A stretch of DNA of 64,000 nt from Apteryx mantelli (Eukaryota; Chordata; Aves; Apterygiformes; Apterygidae), in the NCBI RefSeq assembly GCF_036417845.1, contig NC_089978.1:127812183-127876182 (forward strand). The letters run 5' to 3'. Position 1 is the stretch's first letter, and each line of letters starts with the position of its first letter. Below are positions 48,368-61,856 of this stretch, in pieces. A program made the translations under genes and the position numbers. The notes beneath the pieces were generated by a model. It did no database searches and had not been told where the DNA came from. It saw only the letters and a program-made list of their open reading frames with translations.

Positions 48368-51300
48368 TGAGATAGGTACTCATTTGTCCGAGGAAACAAA
48401 GCAAAGAATATGATTAGCTCCTCAAATGATGAAAAATGGGATTTGAAGCCAGTCAGCTTTTACTAGCCAAAGACTTGGCTCATGCTCTTTAAAAGCCTGC
48501 TTTTTGTTTCCTTTTTTATCATTTCTTGTGTTGGGAAACAACTGTTAAGTAAAAAGAGAAAAGACATCCCAATGCTCTCCTGTGTGCCTCTTCCAAAGTA
48601 CAATTGAAGTTCAATTGAAATTGAATTCTGAGTGACTGCTGCCGTTTTATGAAAAGAACATTTAATTGTTGAAAAATGTAATAGTATCAGCATTCATTGA
48701 TTTGCAGTCTGTACTCTGCACTTGCAGCAAACATGTTTACAGCAGCCTGTGTGGCTAATTCATGCAAGTGGAGGTAAAGAACCATAAGAGTGCCTGTGAG
48801 CATGAAAAGGAGTTCATTGTACACTTTCTGCTGAGGATCTTGGAAGTTACAATAAAATTTAATGGGTTCCAGTCATGTGGTATCTTACAATTATGCATCA
48901 TTGCCTTCGAGTCAATAAGACCACCAGTGGTGCTCCATTTGCTGGTACGGGTTGATACTGCCCTGCACTACGCTGTACTTTGCTGCGGGAATGCCCAAGT
49001 GCGATAGTAACTTGGCTGGCCAATGAAGTGTTATATACCATCCTGCAGCTGCTGTGGATCATCGGCTTGTTTAGCAATTTTCAAGATACTAATGCAGTCA
49101 AATGATCTAGATTTCATTCTCTCCTCCTTACTGTGCAACCTGTGTCATTCCAGCCCAGTACCTCTTAGGCTATCCTAATGTCTTATGACCAAATGAATGA
49201 CTTGTATTTAAAAAGATCATTTAGTCATTTTTCTTTCTTTAGCTAGAATTGTGTTGTGTGAAGGTTATGTTTTGGGAGAAAGGAAAACAGGAGTCTCGAC
49301 ACAGCTGGTCTAATTCCTGTTTTACTGAAAACCATATGTCTGCTTCAACCAGGACTTTGATTTTAAACCCAATCTGTCATATCTGTAGGATATAACATAT
49401 CCCACAGCTTGCATTGTATAATTACTGTCCTGTTGGCAGGCCCAGAGGAGAGTGCTACTAATGTATACAAATGGAAAATGAACTGTCTCACTCCACAACA
49501 GGAAGAACTGGAAGTGTAATTTTTTTCACTGGTGCTATTACAGCAGAGATAGTAATGATAGAGGCATTTTTACTGGGTATTTTTACAGTGAGTTTTTAGG
49601 CAATGCCTAAGGTTGTCTGCAAAACAGTATGCCCTATTGCTCCTTGAGGCTGTTTGGATCCATAGGTCTGAATTCTGCTAGTGTATGGACTACACAAGCT
49701 TCTCCATCCTCTTCAGGGAGTATAAAACTCATTTAACAGCTACCAGCGGGGCAGCATTCAGGAGGCTTGCCTTGCTGCAATAGGCCTATTTTGTATAGGA
49801 ACCAAAATCTTACAGCATATATATTTGTGTATATATATGAAGTCTCCTAAAGATGATGTTCAGGTGCTGTTGAGCGATTTTCATCCCCTAGCAGAAATCA
49901 AAAGCAAAATTAAGCCTACCCTTTTTTCAGGCAAGCAGTGCAGGAGAGAGGAAGGACTTTATGCCATGTCTAAAGATCAATCTGCTGAGGTTCTGCTGGA
50001 GCATAGACAGAAATAAATTCTGGAGTGATGGACTATCTTTTGATAATGCAGACAATGATGTTTGGTATCATTCAGGATCCCGATGTTTTGTTTCATTCAC
50101 TGTCTTACACAACAGAATTTTTATAAGCCTGAGCTTCTGCACAGCCCTGCAGCTGGCTGCAGCTGGCTCTTGCAAGAGCCTCCTACATGTGCGTCTCTGC
50201 TCCATGATACTAGCTCTGTAATTCGTTAGTCGGGAGCCAACATCTACTAGGACATGTAGAAATGGTTTTGGCTACATCTGTTGGGGAAGATGTAATAAAG
50301 TCAAGGAGCATGTGGTTTCCCTTAAAACCTCTTGTGCCCCCTTGCATTTTCAAAAAGTTTTAGGGAAATTAGAGAGATACAGAATTTACAAGATATTGTG
50401 CAAGAGGGCTAATGGGAAGGAGTTGCTATCGTGACTTCTGCTGTTTGTCTAAGGGTTTTGAAGGTAGCCAAACTTGCTGGTTTGCACTGAAATTGTCAAA
50501 ACTCTTGGGCTGACTATCACAAAGTCTTCTAAGAAGTCTTATTTTCAGAACAGTTTATTCCGAGGTGGTTAAGAGGAAACTTGCTACTGTCCACATTCTC
50601 CCTGAGCCTGAAACTTGATTTGTAAAGGCTATTTAGATTCTCCCTTTACAAATGACCTGAAAGGTTATTATTGATTTCTCGGCCAATACCCATATATTTT
50701 ACAGACCTATATTGTGTTTCCATCACTTTGTTAGCTGAAGTGAGTCTTTAAAGGAAGAAGTTTTATTTCTGATCTTACTATGAAAATTGTGAGAAAAATT
50801 CAGCTTTTTTTTTTTTTTTTCTAACTGGTCAGGAATGAAATATCCATTGAGACAAAAAGTTAGTGTGACATTTCACTTTTTTTGAGGTTCCAGTGATTTA
50901 TTCATTTCTAAGTGAAATTTTATCTCCTATGGAGTAGAATTCACATCCAGTATCTCAGTGATTTATGCACCTACATGTTATTTTGGGCATAACATGTTTT
51001 ATGTTGTTGTATGAACTTGCACAGATCCTTTGGCCAAGAGGGGTTTGTTAGAGGAAACTGTTTGGCTTAGGAGTTGCCAACAAAATCCTTCATTGCTTAG
51101 TCTTTCCTCTAAATTTCACATTGGGTGACAATGTCTGATAGTCACAGCTTGTTTTATGGTGGCCAATGTGAAAAGAATTGGTGTTATCAGTCAGATCTGA
51201 ATGGATGGGCACACATCGAAGGACCGTAGTGGATGTCTGAGTTGTGGTGGCCGGTCTGAAGGTCCACCTCCATTATAGATTTACAGCATAAGGTCACTCC

Positions 51301-54300
51301 TGCCTTCCTCTTCCATTTCCCATTGGCAAGGCAAGGGGAGCAACCCTGCTATGGGTTATAGCCCCCAGGGACAGAGCTAGCTATCCTTGGCCCTTGTCCT
51401 GGGCGCCACAGACAATTATGGTAGAAGAACCCTAGTTATTTCTGCCCTCTCATGGGCCTCATCTTTTCATGGAGACTTATATTTTTAATTTAGGGAATGG
51501 TTCCTCCAAGTCAAGTTCCAGATCTGTTTCTATTGCTACTTCTGCCTCATACCTTTTCTGCTGATCAGTGGAGGATTTTAGTTTCATCACTACAGTTCAC
51601 TCGAAGTGTGGCCACCTTCTTGTTTTCTAAAATCATAAAGCTGCAACCCAAAGGCAGGAGCTTGGTGTGGACTGGCTATAAATGTTTGCAGGGATTTGTT
51701 TCTGTGACAGAAATGGCCTAAGAAGAGTTGTCTGGGTTTCACAAGTGAAAGCACGGCTTGTTAAAGAACACAGCAGTCTTGTGGCCAGGAAATGTTGTTT
51801 CTTCATTGTGTGAAATATGTGGTAAGGGAAGAAATAGGTGGGGGAAAATACGTCTGTGATGCCGCATGCTTGGAGGGGAAATGTTAGCCAAGTGAAGGGA
51901 CAGAGTGTGTGGGGCAGGGTTTGTGTGAAGCACATAGGTGGGAAAGGCTTTGTGGGCAAGGGAGTTCGTGAGCATGCTGCGAGTTAATGAAGAAGAGAGT
52001 GGGCTTTGCTGCCAGCTGCATTGTGTGCTTAGTAATACTTTTGTCTGCAGAGGAGGAGGAACATGGAGAAAAGGATGGTGTCATAGGGCTCTCCTGAGGT
52101 AATAAGTATCCTGTGCTTTGAGGAGACTTAACCATAACCATGGGTTATCTGAAAGGTTGGAGTGGAGAATATTTATACTGGTTCCATTTCCTTCCCTTTC
52201 AACTAGTCTCTGTAGTTTTGAAACAGCGGCTTGGGGTGAGGCCTTTATAGTCAAAGCCCATGGAGACATCACCAAGCATTGACTCCAAATCATGCTCACT
52301 CTTTCCTCAGCATAGGGAAGCACCCCAAATGCTCCAGAGGTTAGTCTCTGAAACACGGGGGTCTGCAGAAGTTAAGGTTCAACTTCTGTAACGGCTGGTG
52401 TACCTCTTGTCTGGCTTTGAGCATTAGAGAGCAAATAATTCAGGCAGTGAGTTTTAGTAGTATCTGGATGCTTAATTAAGATCCCAGTTTCTGGATCCTA
52501 TGATGATTCTTGGGTTCCCTGCAGTCTTTTTGGCCCCAAACACCCTTTTTGACTCCTCCTTCTTGCAGAGCTTCTTTCTGTGCTGAATTGGGTATGGCTG
52601 TGCTCCCTCCCAGGACAGCTACATCTCATTGGGCTTGGACAGTGGTCTGTCTATGCCATCCCTCTGGTGTAGAGACATCTCTTTTGCAGTTAATTGCAGA
52701 GTATCCAGAGCACAGTCTAAAAGCCAAGCATGGCACTGGCAATGCTAAAGTGCTGCCTGGCGCCACCTTGTCCCTGAAGCTTCAGGCTAAGCAAGTAGCA
52801 AATTAATTGCTGGTGACTGGAAAACTTAGTGTTTCTCTCCATTTCTTTGTGCAGGAAGATCCAAGCATAACTGAGGATGCCTGCAAAATTTCATTTTTAA
52901 TCGAAAAATAAATAAATAATTCTTGCCTGTTCAAGTTAAATCCAGTTACTTGCCAATGAATGTATGCACACATGTTTACCTGGCAACACATTCGCAGGAG
53001 CCTGTGCCAGATCTGTGGTGCCTGGTGCTCTGTGGTATTTACCACGTTGCAGACAGGCTGCTAGTCCCCAAAGTGCATCCCATCAAAGCCAAGCTGTAAG
53101 CTGAAATTAGAATAATTTTGGGCTGATAGTTCAGCTAAAAGAAATGGCTTTGCACTGAAAGGGGCATTGAAAATCCATGAGGGAGAAATTCAGATGTGCC
53201 TTTTAAGGACAGGTTTATATGATCCTGCCAACTGTAGCGTGGAGATTGCTACAGTGGTGACCTCTCTGCATGCCCTTGGCCTTTTCTTTCACTAACTTTT
53301 CCCGCCTCTGATGCCCGTTAGGTCTGTGACAAATGCAAGGCTTTTGCTTGTTGCTGCAGACTTTTGTTTTTAGTTAAAGAGCAAAGCTACAATAAACTCT
53401 CCAAAGGAGGCATGGAGGAATATGTGAGAGTTGGGTCTTCACTGCATCCTGCTGGCTTTGAGCCATACAGAGGGAATGTGTGATGGCTCAGTTGCTAACT
53501 GTAATTTGTGGGAAGGTGAGACTTCAGGCGGATGTTGGTACAGGCACTTGTAAGCCCTTATTTCTGTAGTAGATTCCCAGGTCTTGGGGGTAAAAGGACA
53601 GTAATTCAAGGTGAGGGTGAAACAAAACTTGCCAGCTAATGTAATGCTTTCAGTTCCACTGACTCTTTTAGGCTGAGGGTCTGGTGCCTTCTGCTTCTGT
53701 TTCAGGTAGATTTAGTTTCGTTGTAACTAGTTATTATTGTTGGCATAGGAAGCAAGGGAGCAGCTGCCTCTTTGTTTGCTCTGATTTTGAATTTAACTTC
53801 TGGCAAAGGCAATTTTGTGCACAGGATCAGAGATTTCTTTTGCATCTATTTATTATGAAACTAGATAAATAAAAGTCTGTCAGCACAGAAGTTGAGGGAA
53901 TGGAATCATGCCATTGGGTGAAAAGCCAAAGAGTATGAAAGGAATTGGATACCAGATTTAAAAAAAACAACAGCATCAATTATGATACAACAGTACCTTT
54001 TCTGTCCTGCCACATAAATAGTTTGTTTCTATATTGCATAAAGTGTTGGAATCTTCTCTCACATGAGGCTAAGAAAGGATAGAAAACTGTGATTTAATTT
54101 TCATGGAAAACCCCTTTCTCCTACTAGCTCCCCAGGACCTGCTCAGCGAGCAGGAGAGCAGCAGAAGAATATGCAAATAGGAGAGCTAGAAAACCTATGT
54201 CCAGGTTGGATCTCGAGTCAGTGAGAGAGGATAAATTTAGGGGCCAATTGTACTTGTTTGCAAAGATCCTTTTTAGGCAAGGAACAGGAAAGGGGAAAAG

Positions 54301-55479
54301 AGTTAGTAGAGTGAACATACAATGGCTGCAAAACTGGCAGCAAGAATTATACAGCTTTGCTGGAGAAGACCTGAATTGTATTTTGACTGGCTAAAATATT
54401 ATTAGGCTAGATGTCTATTTAACTGACTGCATCTTGAAAATCCTTAGCTATATGGTGTATTGCAACTTAACTCTTGGTGCGTACCCACTGGGAAGCTAAG
54501 CAGTTAGCTTTGAGCATATCTGTTTATAGTAATGTACCAAGCACTGTGGGGAGCTAAGAAGGAAAGACCCGTAATTAAAAATATCTTTTTGGCTCGTCAG
54601 GCCTCCCACAATGAATTGTCTGAAATCTGCATTATCTTTAGCTTTAGATATTCAGCCTTGTAATAGGCTTTTCCATATATTGCTTATGGTCTGCAGGAGA
54701 CACATTTTTTGTATCTGTGCTCTGTGAATTCTCAGTTGTCTGTGCTTGGTCTTTCAAGCCTATTTCAGTTCAAACTAATGACCTGAGAGAACTTCGCCTA
54801 GGGCCACAGATGGTTAAATGTACTTGAATCAATTGGCATTTAATAGCCAGAACGAAAGTGTATGGAGCATAGAGCCAGTATAGAAAGGGTATATATGGCA
54901 GGCACATATGCTTAGGAAATTAACATTGGGAACTTTTTCTTCTTTTAGTAACAAACAACTTCTTCTGAAAGCTCCAGTTTGACAAATCACTAAGAACATC
55001 CCGAAAATCAAGCAGGATGCGCCCTCCTTTTACACTAGAGTGCTCAACAGTCTATAGCCTATATTAAAACACAAATTACTCTTGTCCTTTAGGAACAAGG
55101 TGGGATTTTAACATGTATAGTAAAGACAAGGACTAGTTTAGAAACATCTAACCATGATGCTGAGCTGAATGTTGCTGGGAATCTGTCCCACAGCTGCGTC
55201 ACCTCAAAAGCTATTCCGAGTCTAGAAATAAAGCATCTTTTACTTGCATTTGTGAAACAGCTAAAAGGCAAGTTGACCATGAAGCAGATATCCCATGTTA
55301 ATGGCAGTTCCTGCCATTGAGTTACAAAACTCATTAGGAGTTAAAGGAGCTAGAAATAATCCAAAGCCATAATCATGAAGAGGCAATTGGTAGTAGCCAA
55401 TCTCTAAATAAGAAAGTAATGACTAATATGATATATATATTTTTTGTATGCTTTAATCTTTTTGCAAAGCAGAAGTAAT
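48368..55479. other. No gene seen
   Basis: Seven kilobases of non-coding DNA. It has a T16 run at 50805-50820. AT-rich unique stretches lie near 48600-48760 (CAATTGAAGTTCAATTGAAA, TTTAATTGTTG) and 49990-50220 that might be conserved elements. Opposing 74-108-codon frames lie at 51.5-52.3 kb with no domain. Confidence 0.5.
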
Positions 55480-55570
55480 GTGGCCTGGATGTTAGAGCAA
55501 AGGACTGGGAGCTGAGGGACTCACTCCGGTTTCTGAGACCTAGTCTGCGGGACTTGCCATACTCACAGCC
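55480..55570 (+). mobile_element. MIR-type SINE relic (5' part)
   Basis: GTGGCCTGGATGTTAGAGCA, AAGGACTGGGAGCTGAGGGA and CGGTTTCTGAGACC match the tRNA-related head of MIR ('gtggcctagtggttagagca..ggactgggagtcaggagacctgggtt'). A MIR-like continuation, GCAGGTCACTTCGACTCTGT, lies at about 55818-55837, so the copy may be interrupted. Confidence 0.65.
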
Positions 55571-57559
55571 CTAGATTTTGGGCATCTCTTGGAATGGTGG
55601 GACTATTTTCAGTACAGTCCCTTAAAATGGGAGGGACATTTTAAAAAATGCAATCCCACCACTAGGTGGGGGGAAATTGTTATCCTCACAGTAGTTGACA
55701 GTGCTCCTTACTAAAAGGAGGGGAACAAAAAGTTTTACTGTACATGCTGCTGCTTTACTGTATATGTTCTTTTAAAGCATGGTCCATCTGAGCCAATGTA
55801 GGTGCCTGCAATCTAAGCAGGTCACTTCGACTCTGTATATTCAGTGAAGAACAATAGCCACCTCAGTGGTTGGTTTTGTCTTTTTCTGAAGTAGATCTCT
55901 AAAACTAGTCAACTGGATCGCTTTGTAGAAGTGCTTCTTTCCCCTGCCCTTGACTGTAAAGGGGAGCCTAAGGGGATTAGCTGAGGTGGAGATGTCTTTG
56001 CTGTAGAAGAAGCAGCACAAGGCAGCTGAAACCAGTCCCGCGCCGTTTCTTCACTACCTGCAGATGCTGCCTTTCATGCTCTCCCTTGCTGGGAAAGCCC
56101 TGCTGTACCATGGAGAGCAGGATTAGGGGGCCTCCTTCTGCCTTTGAAATCTAGGAGACTTGGAAGGAGTCCCCTTGTTTCTATTTCACCATCTGTCCCC
56201 TCATAAACAGGGTAACCTCATGGGAGGAGGGGTGCTTCAGTACAGCCGGGGGCTCCCGCCACAGCCGGGGCTCCTGCCTGCTGCAGATTAGTTGGTCTTT
56301 CTCATCAGTGTCACACACGCTTCAGCCCTCTGGTCACGTCGGAGGGAGATTTGGAGTCATTTCCACACCTACCCCCTTCTCCAGGCAGCTTTCATTTTAG
56401 CTCATGAAAAAGTACAAAAGTCAGGGGGGGTTTCAAGTAGGGTTTTGGGAGACACTGTTTATTTTTGTAAAATGTGTGTCCATTCACAGTATCTAAATTA
56501 AGCCGATAATGGCCCTTCAGGTAGTTCTTCATCTTTAAACAGGTGTTTCAGAGAACCTTTGGGCTTGATTCAACCCACAGAGAAAATTAATGGCAAAGCT
56601 CTTCTAAGTTTCAGTGGTGGTGGATGAAGCCCAAAGTTCAATCAACAAATCTAGATGGGCTCCTTTACGCAATTTTTTCCAGGAAAAATGTTTGCAATTA
56701 CAGTTTAGTTGGAAGCTGTTAAATTACAAAAAAAATAAAAGTGCTCCCAGTCTGCATCTCTCAAGGGTATCCAAGTTATCTACTTTCCTGATTTCTGTGT
56801 TCATGTTTAGTTAAAAGGACACAAGTTATCTCAACCTTGGTCACTGATTGTTTATTTTCATCTCTTTTGCTACCTTCAGATGCAACCTTACATCAAAATG
56901 GACAAAATACACCTGCCTAAAGCTCTAAATGTTGCAGAGGCTTCCTGCTTCCTTTACAACACATAAAAATGTGGTTTTACTTAAGAGCAGTTCATGGTGA
57001 AAAGTTGTCTGAAATGCACCTTTGTATTTATATATTGCTGTTTTGTATTCAGTACTTTTTTTCTTTTTCAGGCGGGAGTCTTGTTTAGAGGAGGTGAAAG
57101 ATTTGGAGGAAGTATGTGTGTGGCAGGGGTGGAGAAGGCCCCACTGGGGATGATTTCAGAGCTTCAAAGTCCTGTAGCTTGTTCTGCTACTGGCACAGTA
57201 GCAGTGAAAAATTTCCCAGGAGAATGTTGGCTTTGAATAAAAAGCTGGAGTTTCCTTTCAGGAAAAGCTACCTGCAAATTTTCTGTTTAAATCAATATCT
57301 GGAAGTGAACTGATGATTTTCATCTTACTTCGTCTTAAAATAGTCTTCCGTTTTCATTATTTTTGAATGAAAACCAACCCAGAGTTGTGTTTTATGTAAG
57401 CTGAAATGAAACAAAAATCATTATTTTGTTTTGCGTCATACCAAAAGCATAAGCTTGAAATGGGATTTTTCTTTTCAGCCATACAATTGTGAATAAAGGT
57501 TTCATCACTGGAGTTTATCACTGGAAAGCATATCTGGTTTTCCAGCTTATTTTTAGCTA
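55571..57559. other. No gene seen
   Basis: Non-coding. A short near-tandem of ACAGCCGGGG(G)CTCC occurs near 56243-56273. Nothing else recognised. Confidence 0.5.
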
Positions 57560-58003
57560 TTAATAAAGTTGCACAATACCGTTTAGACATAGATAATGTT
57601 TATTGAAAGGTAAGAATGTAAAATATTTAGGAATGAACGGTTGCAGTGCAATACACTTACGACTCACTCTTAGGGTATCCTTGCTTCCATGGTCTGTCCT
57701 GTTGCATTTAAAGGCACCTAGGAGATGCATAAGGACGGCCATACAAATATCATTGATAAAGCAGGGCGTTGGGAAATGAATGACATCCAAGGGGTATTGA
57801 GATCCGTCTGCTTCATCATCATCACCTGTGCCTGTCGGCAGGGCCAGTGACAGGCATAAGAGCAGCAGGCAGCTGCCAGGGTAAGGAGGCTGCAGGAGGC
57901 AATAAAATGGCCTTTGCTTTTGCTGCGCCAAAACCCTGCAAGCCAGGCTGCTGCTGCCGGCGCTGGAGTGGCGCGAGCGCAGGGCTGCCCCTTCGTGCAG
58001 CAA
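57560..58003 (-). CDS. Unrecognised open frame, doubtful
   Basis: At 147 codons this is the longest frame in the window. Its middle reads like a secretion signal (SCLLLLCLSLALPTG, about residues 44-58), followed by the acidic GDDDEAD. The 5' part overlaps a small CpG-rich patch (57935-58020, about 8 CpG). On the minus strand a pyrimidine-rich acceptor-like site ends at 57873, and a donor-like AGA|GTGAGT occurs at 57668/57667. Together they would bound a 205-base in-frame exon, 57872-57668. AATAAA (minus) lies at 57604-57599. I recognise no family, and the frame may be chance: plus-strand frames of 74-92 codons overlap its 5' end. Evidence for coding is weak. Confidence 0.15.
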   Translation of the reverse strand: MLHEGAALRSRHSSAGSSSLACRVLAQQKQRPFYCLLQPPYPGSCLLLLCLSLALPTGTGDDDEADGSQYPLDVIHFPTPCFINDICMAVLMHLLGAFKCNRTDHGSKDTLRVSRKCIALQPFIPKYFTFLPFNKHYLCLNGIVQLY

Positions 58004-61000
58004 CGGCCTCGGCCACTGCAGCTTCTAGACCCACAGCTCTTCAGCCCACATCCTTCCCTTTCCCCTTCCAGCTTGTGCCTGGTCTCTCATTCCTGGACAT
58101 CAAAACTGAATTTTGTCTATGCTGATGGAAAGCCTTGAGCTGGCTCTGCTTGGCTGCGTGGTAAATGGACTCCAAGAGCCTGCTTCTTGCTGCATTAGGC
58201 AGTGCCAGGGCATTCATCACCTGCAGCTGCTGATCAAAGAGGGGAGAGACTTTTCCTTGAGAATACCTCCTTGCAGATTAAATTGTGCACGTTGCTGGAG
58301 TCAGTTTGATTTTTAGCAGACTGTCGTAAATCTGTGCATGTCTCTCTCTTTTTAGAACAGTATCTGCCTTTCCTTTTGAGATAAAAAGCTAGAAGAAAGT
58401 CAAGCTGACAGTAAAAATAATTCTTTATATGTATAGACAGTATGCAAAAATACATTCCAGCAATGTCAGCTGGAGAATAGAACTGTTTATTTCATTCGCT
58501 CTTTGCTTTTCCGGCCCTGACATCCTAGATTCTTTGGAAAAGCGTGTTGTTATAACTAACTCCGGGTGCAAGTTATACATAAATGGTTCCACTTTTGGTG
58601 CAGCTCTAACACCAGAATGGAAGTCTTTGAGATATCAGAAAATAAACTAATTCTGGTCATGAGGTTTGAACCGCTATCCTACCTTGATAAATGGCTGGGG
58701 TAACTGGAAGCAGCAAAAGAAGCTATCCACTCTCTAATCTTGTTGGGGGGAAAAAAAGAAGTCATCTGTCCTCAAATACATCTCTCCTCTTGTCAAATGA
58801 CTGCTGAAATGAGAGTTGTGTTCTCTACCATTTGCTTTAAACTGTATGGAAATAATCTTCCAACACACTGTCAAAATGAGTTATTGTGTTAGCGTTATAT
58901 ACGTGCAGGAAGCTGTAAGCAAAGTGTCAGAGAAAAGGGGTTAGAAAAGAAAAAGCAGACTAGTATTTGGGACTCAGAGATCTATATTTTCTGCCTGGAA
59001 ATATAGATCAGGAAGATAAGCCATGTTGGTCTGGGATGTCTTTTAACCTTACAAACTATCTGGCATGTACTTGGATAGGAGCCCTCCTACTGACCGACAT
59101 CCGTACCAGTCTGGCAATGGTAGTGGTGATTTACTTTCCCTCCAAACTAACCCCAGATTGATCCAAAGGGGAGTTTTTAGACTTCATGTTGCAGGAAATA
59201 CTATCCTTTAAGTAAGATCTAAAACTGAAGGTTTAACCTCACTTTTTATAATTTCATTCCCCTCATTCTTGAAAACCTTCGAGAAAACCTTTTCACAATA
59301 GTTTTGGTACCTGATTCTTGCTGTGGTAAGATCTGATTTGCTCAACATTTCTTGCTCCCTGTTTTCAGACTCCGTTTTGGATGTGAGTTAAGCTTGAATC
59401 ATTTTTATTTCAAGCCCTTCTCCCTGATGCTCTTGTAATTTGGTATTTTTTTCTTTTGTTGTTTGTATTTTTAAAATAACGGTTCCTCCACTGAGATCTG
59501 GGCCTTCCCTTGTTGCCCCAGAAGCTGCAGCTGCTTAGGCCAGACGGACTCTCTGCACTCAGTCCTTGCTCCCTGACGCCCGCAACCTGAATACCAGGCA
59601 GAAAGGGTGGCGATGACATTATCGATACGCTTTTCATTGCAGAGCCCTCTTTTCCTGTTTTCTTCCATTTGCATATCAGTTATTTATCCTTTTAATCTGA
59701 TTTAGACAGGCCTTTTTCATAGGAGGTGGTGGACATTTTTAAAACCTTTGTAAGGCTGCATCTGGTGTTACACAGTGTTTGAAATGATTTTAGCAAGAGT
59801 AATGAACTGGGAACAAATGCCTAACTTGGAGACCACTGGGGTCAAGGGACCACTGATGCACTTTCCAGGAAGAATAGTCATCTTCTCAATATGATCTTGA
59901 TAACATGAATTTAAAGGCTGTCTTGAGGCAGTGTTTTTTGTGATACATTGTACTTTCTGGCCAAAGGCACTGGGAAGGAGTTGACTTTTGATGTGTTTGG
60001 CTGAATAAGTCCAGTTGGAAAATTTCTGACTCTGGATAGCTTTTTCAGTGAAAAAATAGGGTTTGTGACAGTTCTGATGCAGAAAGGCTCCTTCCCTCAG
60101 AAATGTTTGCTTTTATTAGAAAAAATAGAGGTTTAAATTCATTATTATTGGTGCATGGTGCTGCTTCTGTCTCTGGTTTGCATTTGGAAAAATAACCTTT
60201 TCAAATCGGTAAACATTGAGCCCAAAGGTGGGGCCTGGAAGTGTGTGCAGGAATACAGTTCTCTGTTTTTTCTCTTTTGTTCTGTCGCAGCTGTCACAGA
60301 GGGAGTTGGGGCAGCGGTTCCCCAGCTCTGCTCTCAGCTCTGTAGCAGATAAGCTCTGGTAAATCACTCTGCAGCAGTTCAGGATGTCACTTTTCCCTTG
60401 CTGCCTGTCCTGCTGTCAACCTGCTGCATTTTACGGTTGTGTCGCAGGACTAGCAGCTTGGGCTGTGTGTCTCTGTCTCAGCTACTCTGGCTTGGCATGT
60501 TAGTCTGGCATATGAATTTTCTCTGCTAATGAAAGTGGTTTGCACAACTCTGCTGGGCTGGGAACTGGAGCCCCAGACAGGTGCACCAGTCTAATTTGAT
60601 ACAAAATTGGTAGAATTACAGCAGAAACAGAACTGACCAACTTTGTTGCTCCTGACTTTTCATTTTCTTGCCTTTTCTAGGCGATGTTTTATTCATGCCA
60701 GCTCATTGTGCGTAGTGGACTTGAGCAGGCTGAAGGTGGGAACGCTGTCAGGTGCAAGGCAAAGGTGGTTTGAAACTTTATCTGTGCAGTTTTACTTCAA
60801 AGTGGAGAAATTTCTGCTCAAATCTTTCATGTGTTCCAGAACATTCACTTTTAATCTGAGCAGGCATTAGAGGTTTAAAAAAGAATCTTGGAAAATATTC
60901 CTGAGAAAATGAAAAAAAAAATTACTTAAAAGAAGTCACATGGACTATACTTGCTATTATTAAGCCTTTCCGCTGTAGGTAGTACTGCCCATGTGTTTTG

Positions 61001-61233
61001 CTGTGGCTGTTTTATAGCAAGGGGCGGTCTGAAAAATGGTCTCTTAAACTTGTATCATTGCCCACTTAGCTCTCCACAGCACACGAGCTACTATTGTTTA
61101 AGACTAAACAGAGTTCCTCTTGTGCGGCTGCCTGGGTTCTAGATGCTTTCTGACTCCAAGGAACCAAGCTTTGACTCATTGCTTATACAGCAGTATTCAA
61201 ATGCTTGGTGCTTCACCACCCAAAACACAAGTC
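58004..61233. other. No gene seen
   Basis: Non-coding. AT-rich, short overlapping frames only. 58950-59110 has a faint MIR-like opening (TATTTGGGACTCAGAGATCT), not called. Confidence 0.5.
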
Positions 61234-61256
61234 TTTTTTTTTTTTTTTTTTTTTTT
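61234..61256 (+). repeat. Poly-T tract (T23)
   Basis: Twenty-three T in a row. It could be the A tail of a minus-strand retro-copy, but no body is recognisable to its right. Confidence 0.9.
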
Positions 61257-61824
61257 GAGGAGATTGTAATTTCCTGGTTTTCAGTCACGTTCATATTCCT
61301 CTTGAAATCAGAGGAGCATCCCTGGATGGTGAATAAGGCCCAGAGACTTTGAGATTGTTTCTGGTTAGGTATCTCCACTGTGGTGACTTGATGTCACCAA
61401 GCTTAGAATTTGTAATGGTCTGTTGATGATAACAACTTGGCCAGTGGTAAATCTAGAGCTGCCTGATCTGAAAGATCTCTGTTCTGTAACTGCATCTCTG
61501 TAGGCTCATATATGCCCGGATATCCTTAAGTGTATGCCTAAATTTTTCACAGGCTCAGAAAAGATAGGGAGCCGGACAACAGTGTGCTGGAATGGGTATG
61601 CTTTGAGGGTCCTGGGATAGCACTGCTTTATGTAGTTACATCTCACATAAACCTAAAGCTACCATGAACCACCAAGTGGTTTTGACAAGCATAAAGGGGA
61701 GCAAACATATTTTGATTTACAATTGGCTTGGTGTATCCTCAGCCCTCGGTTTGTCTTCCACCAAGTTAAATGTGAAGAACAGAACAAAGGGCCATTGTCT
61801 GGGACATGCTCTGCTGGCTTCTTA

Positions 61825-61856
61825 TGTCTCTCTCTCAGTCTCTCTCTCTCTCTCTT
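61825..61856 (+). repeat. CT microsatellite
   Basis: Interrupted (TC)n of about 32 bases. It sits inside a 124-codon plus frame, whose SLSVSLSLSL text is therefore an artefact. Confidence 0.85.

Noticed and set aside
45695..48477. Shared 15-mer ACTAGCCAAAGACTT near 45.7 and 48.46 kb
   Set aside because: One or two 15-base matches are expected by chance in 64 kb.
61234..61256. T23 tract as the tail of a processed pseudogene
   Set aside because: No gene-like body and no flanking duplication on the expected side.
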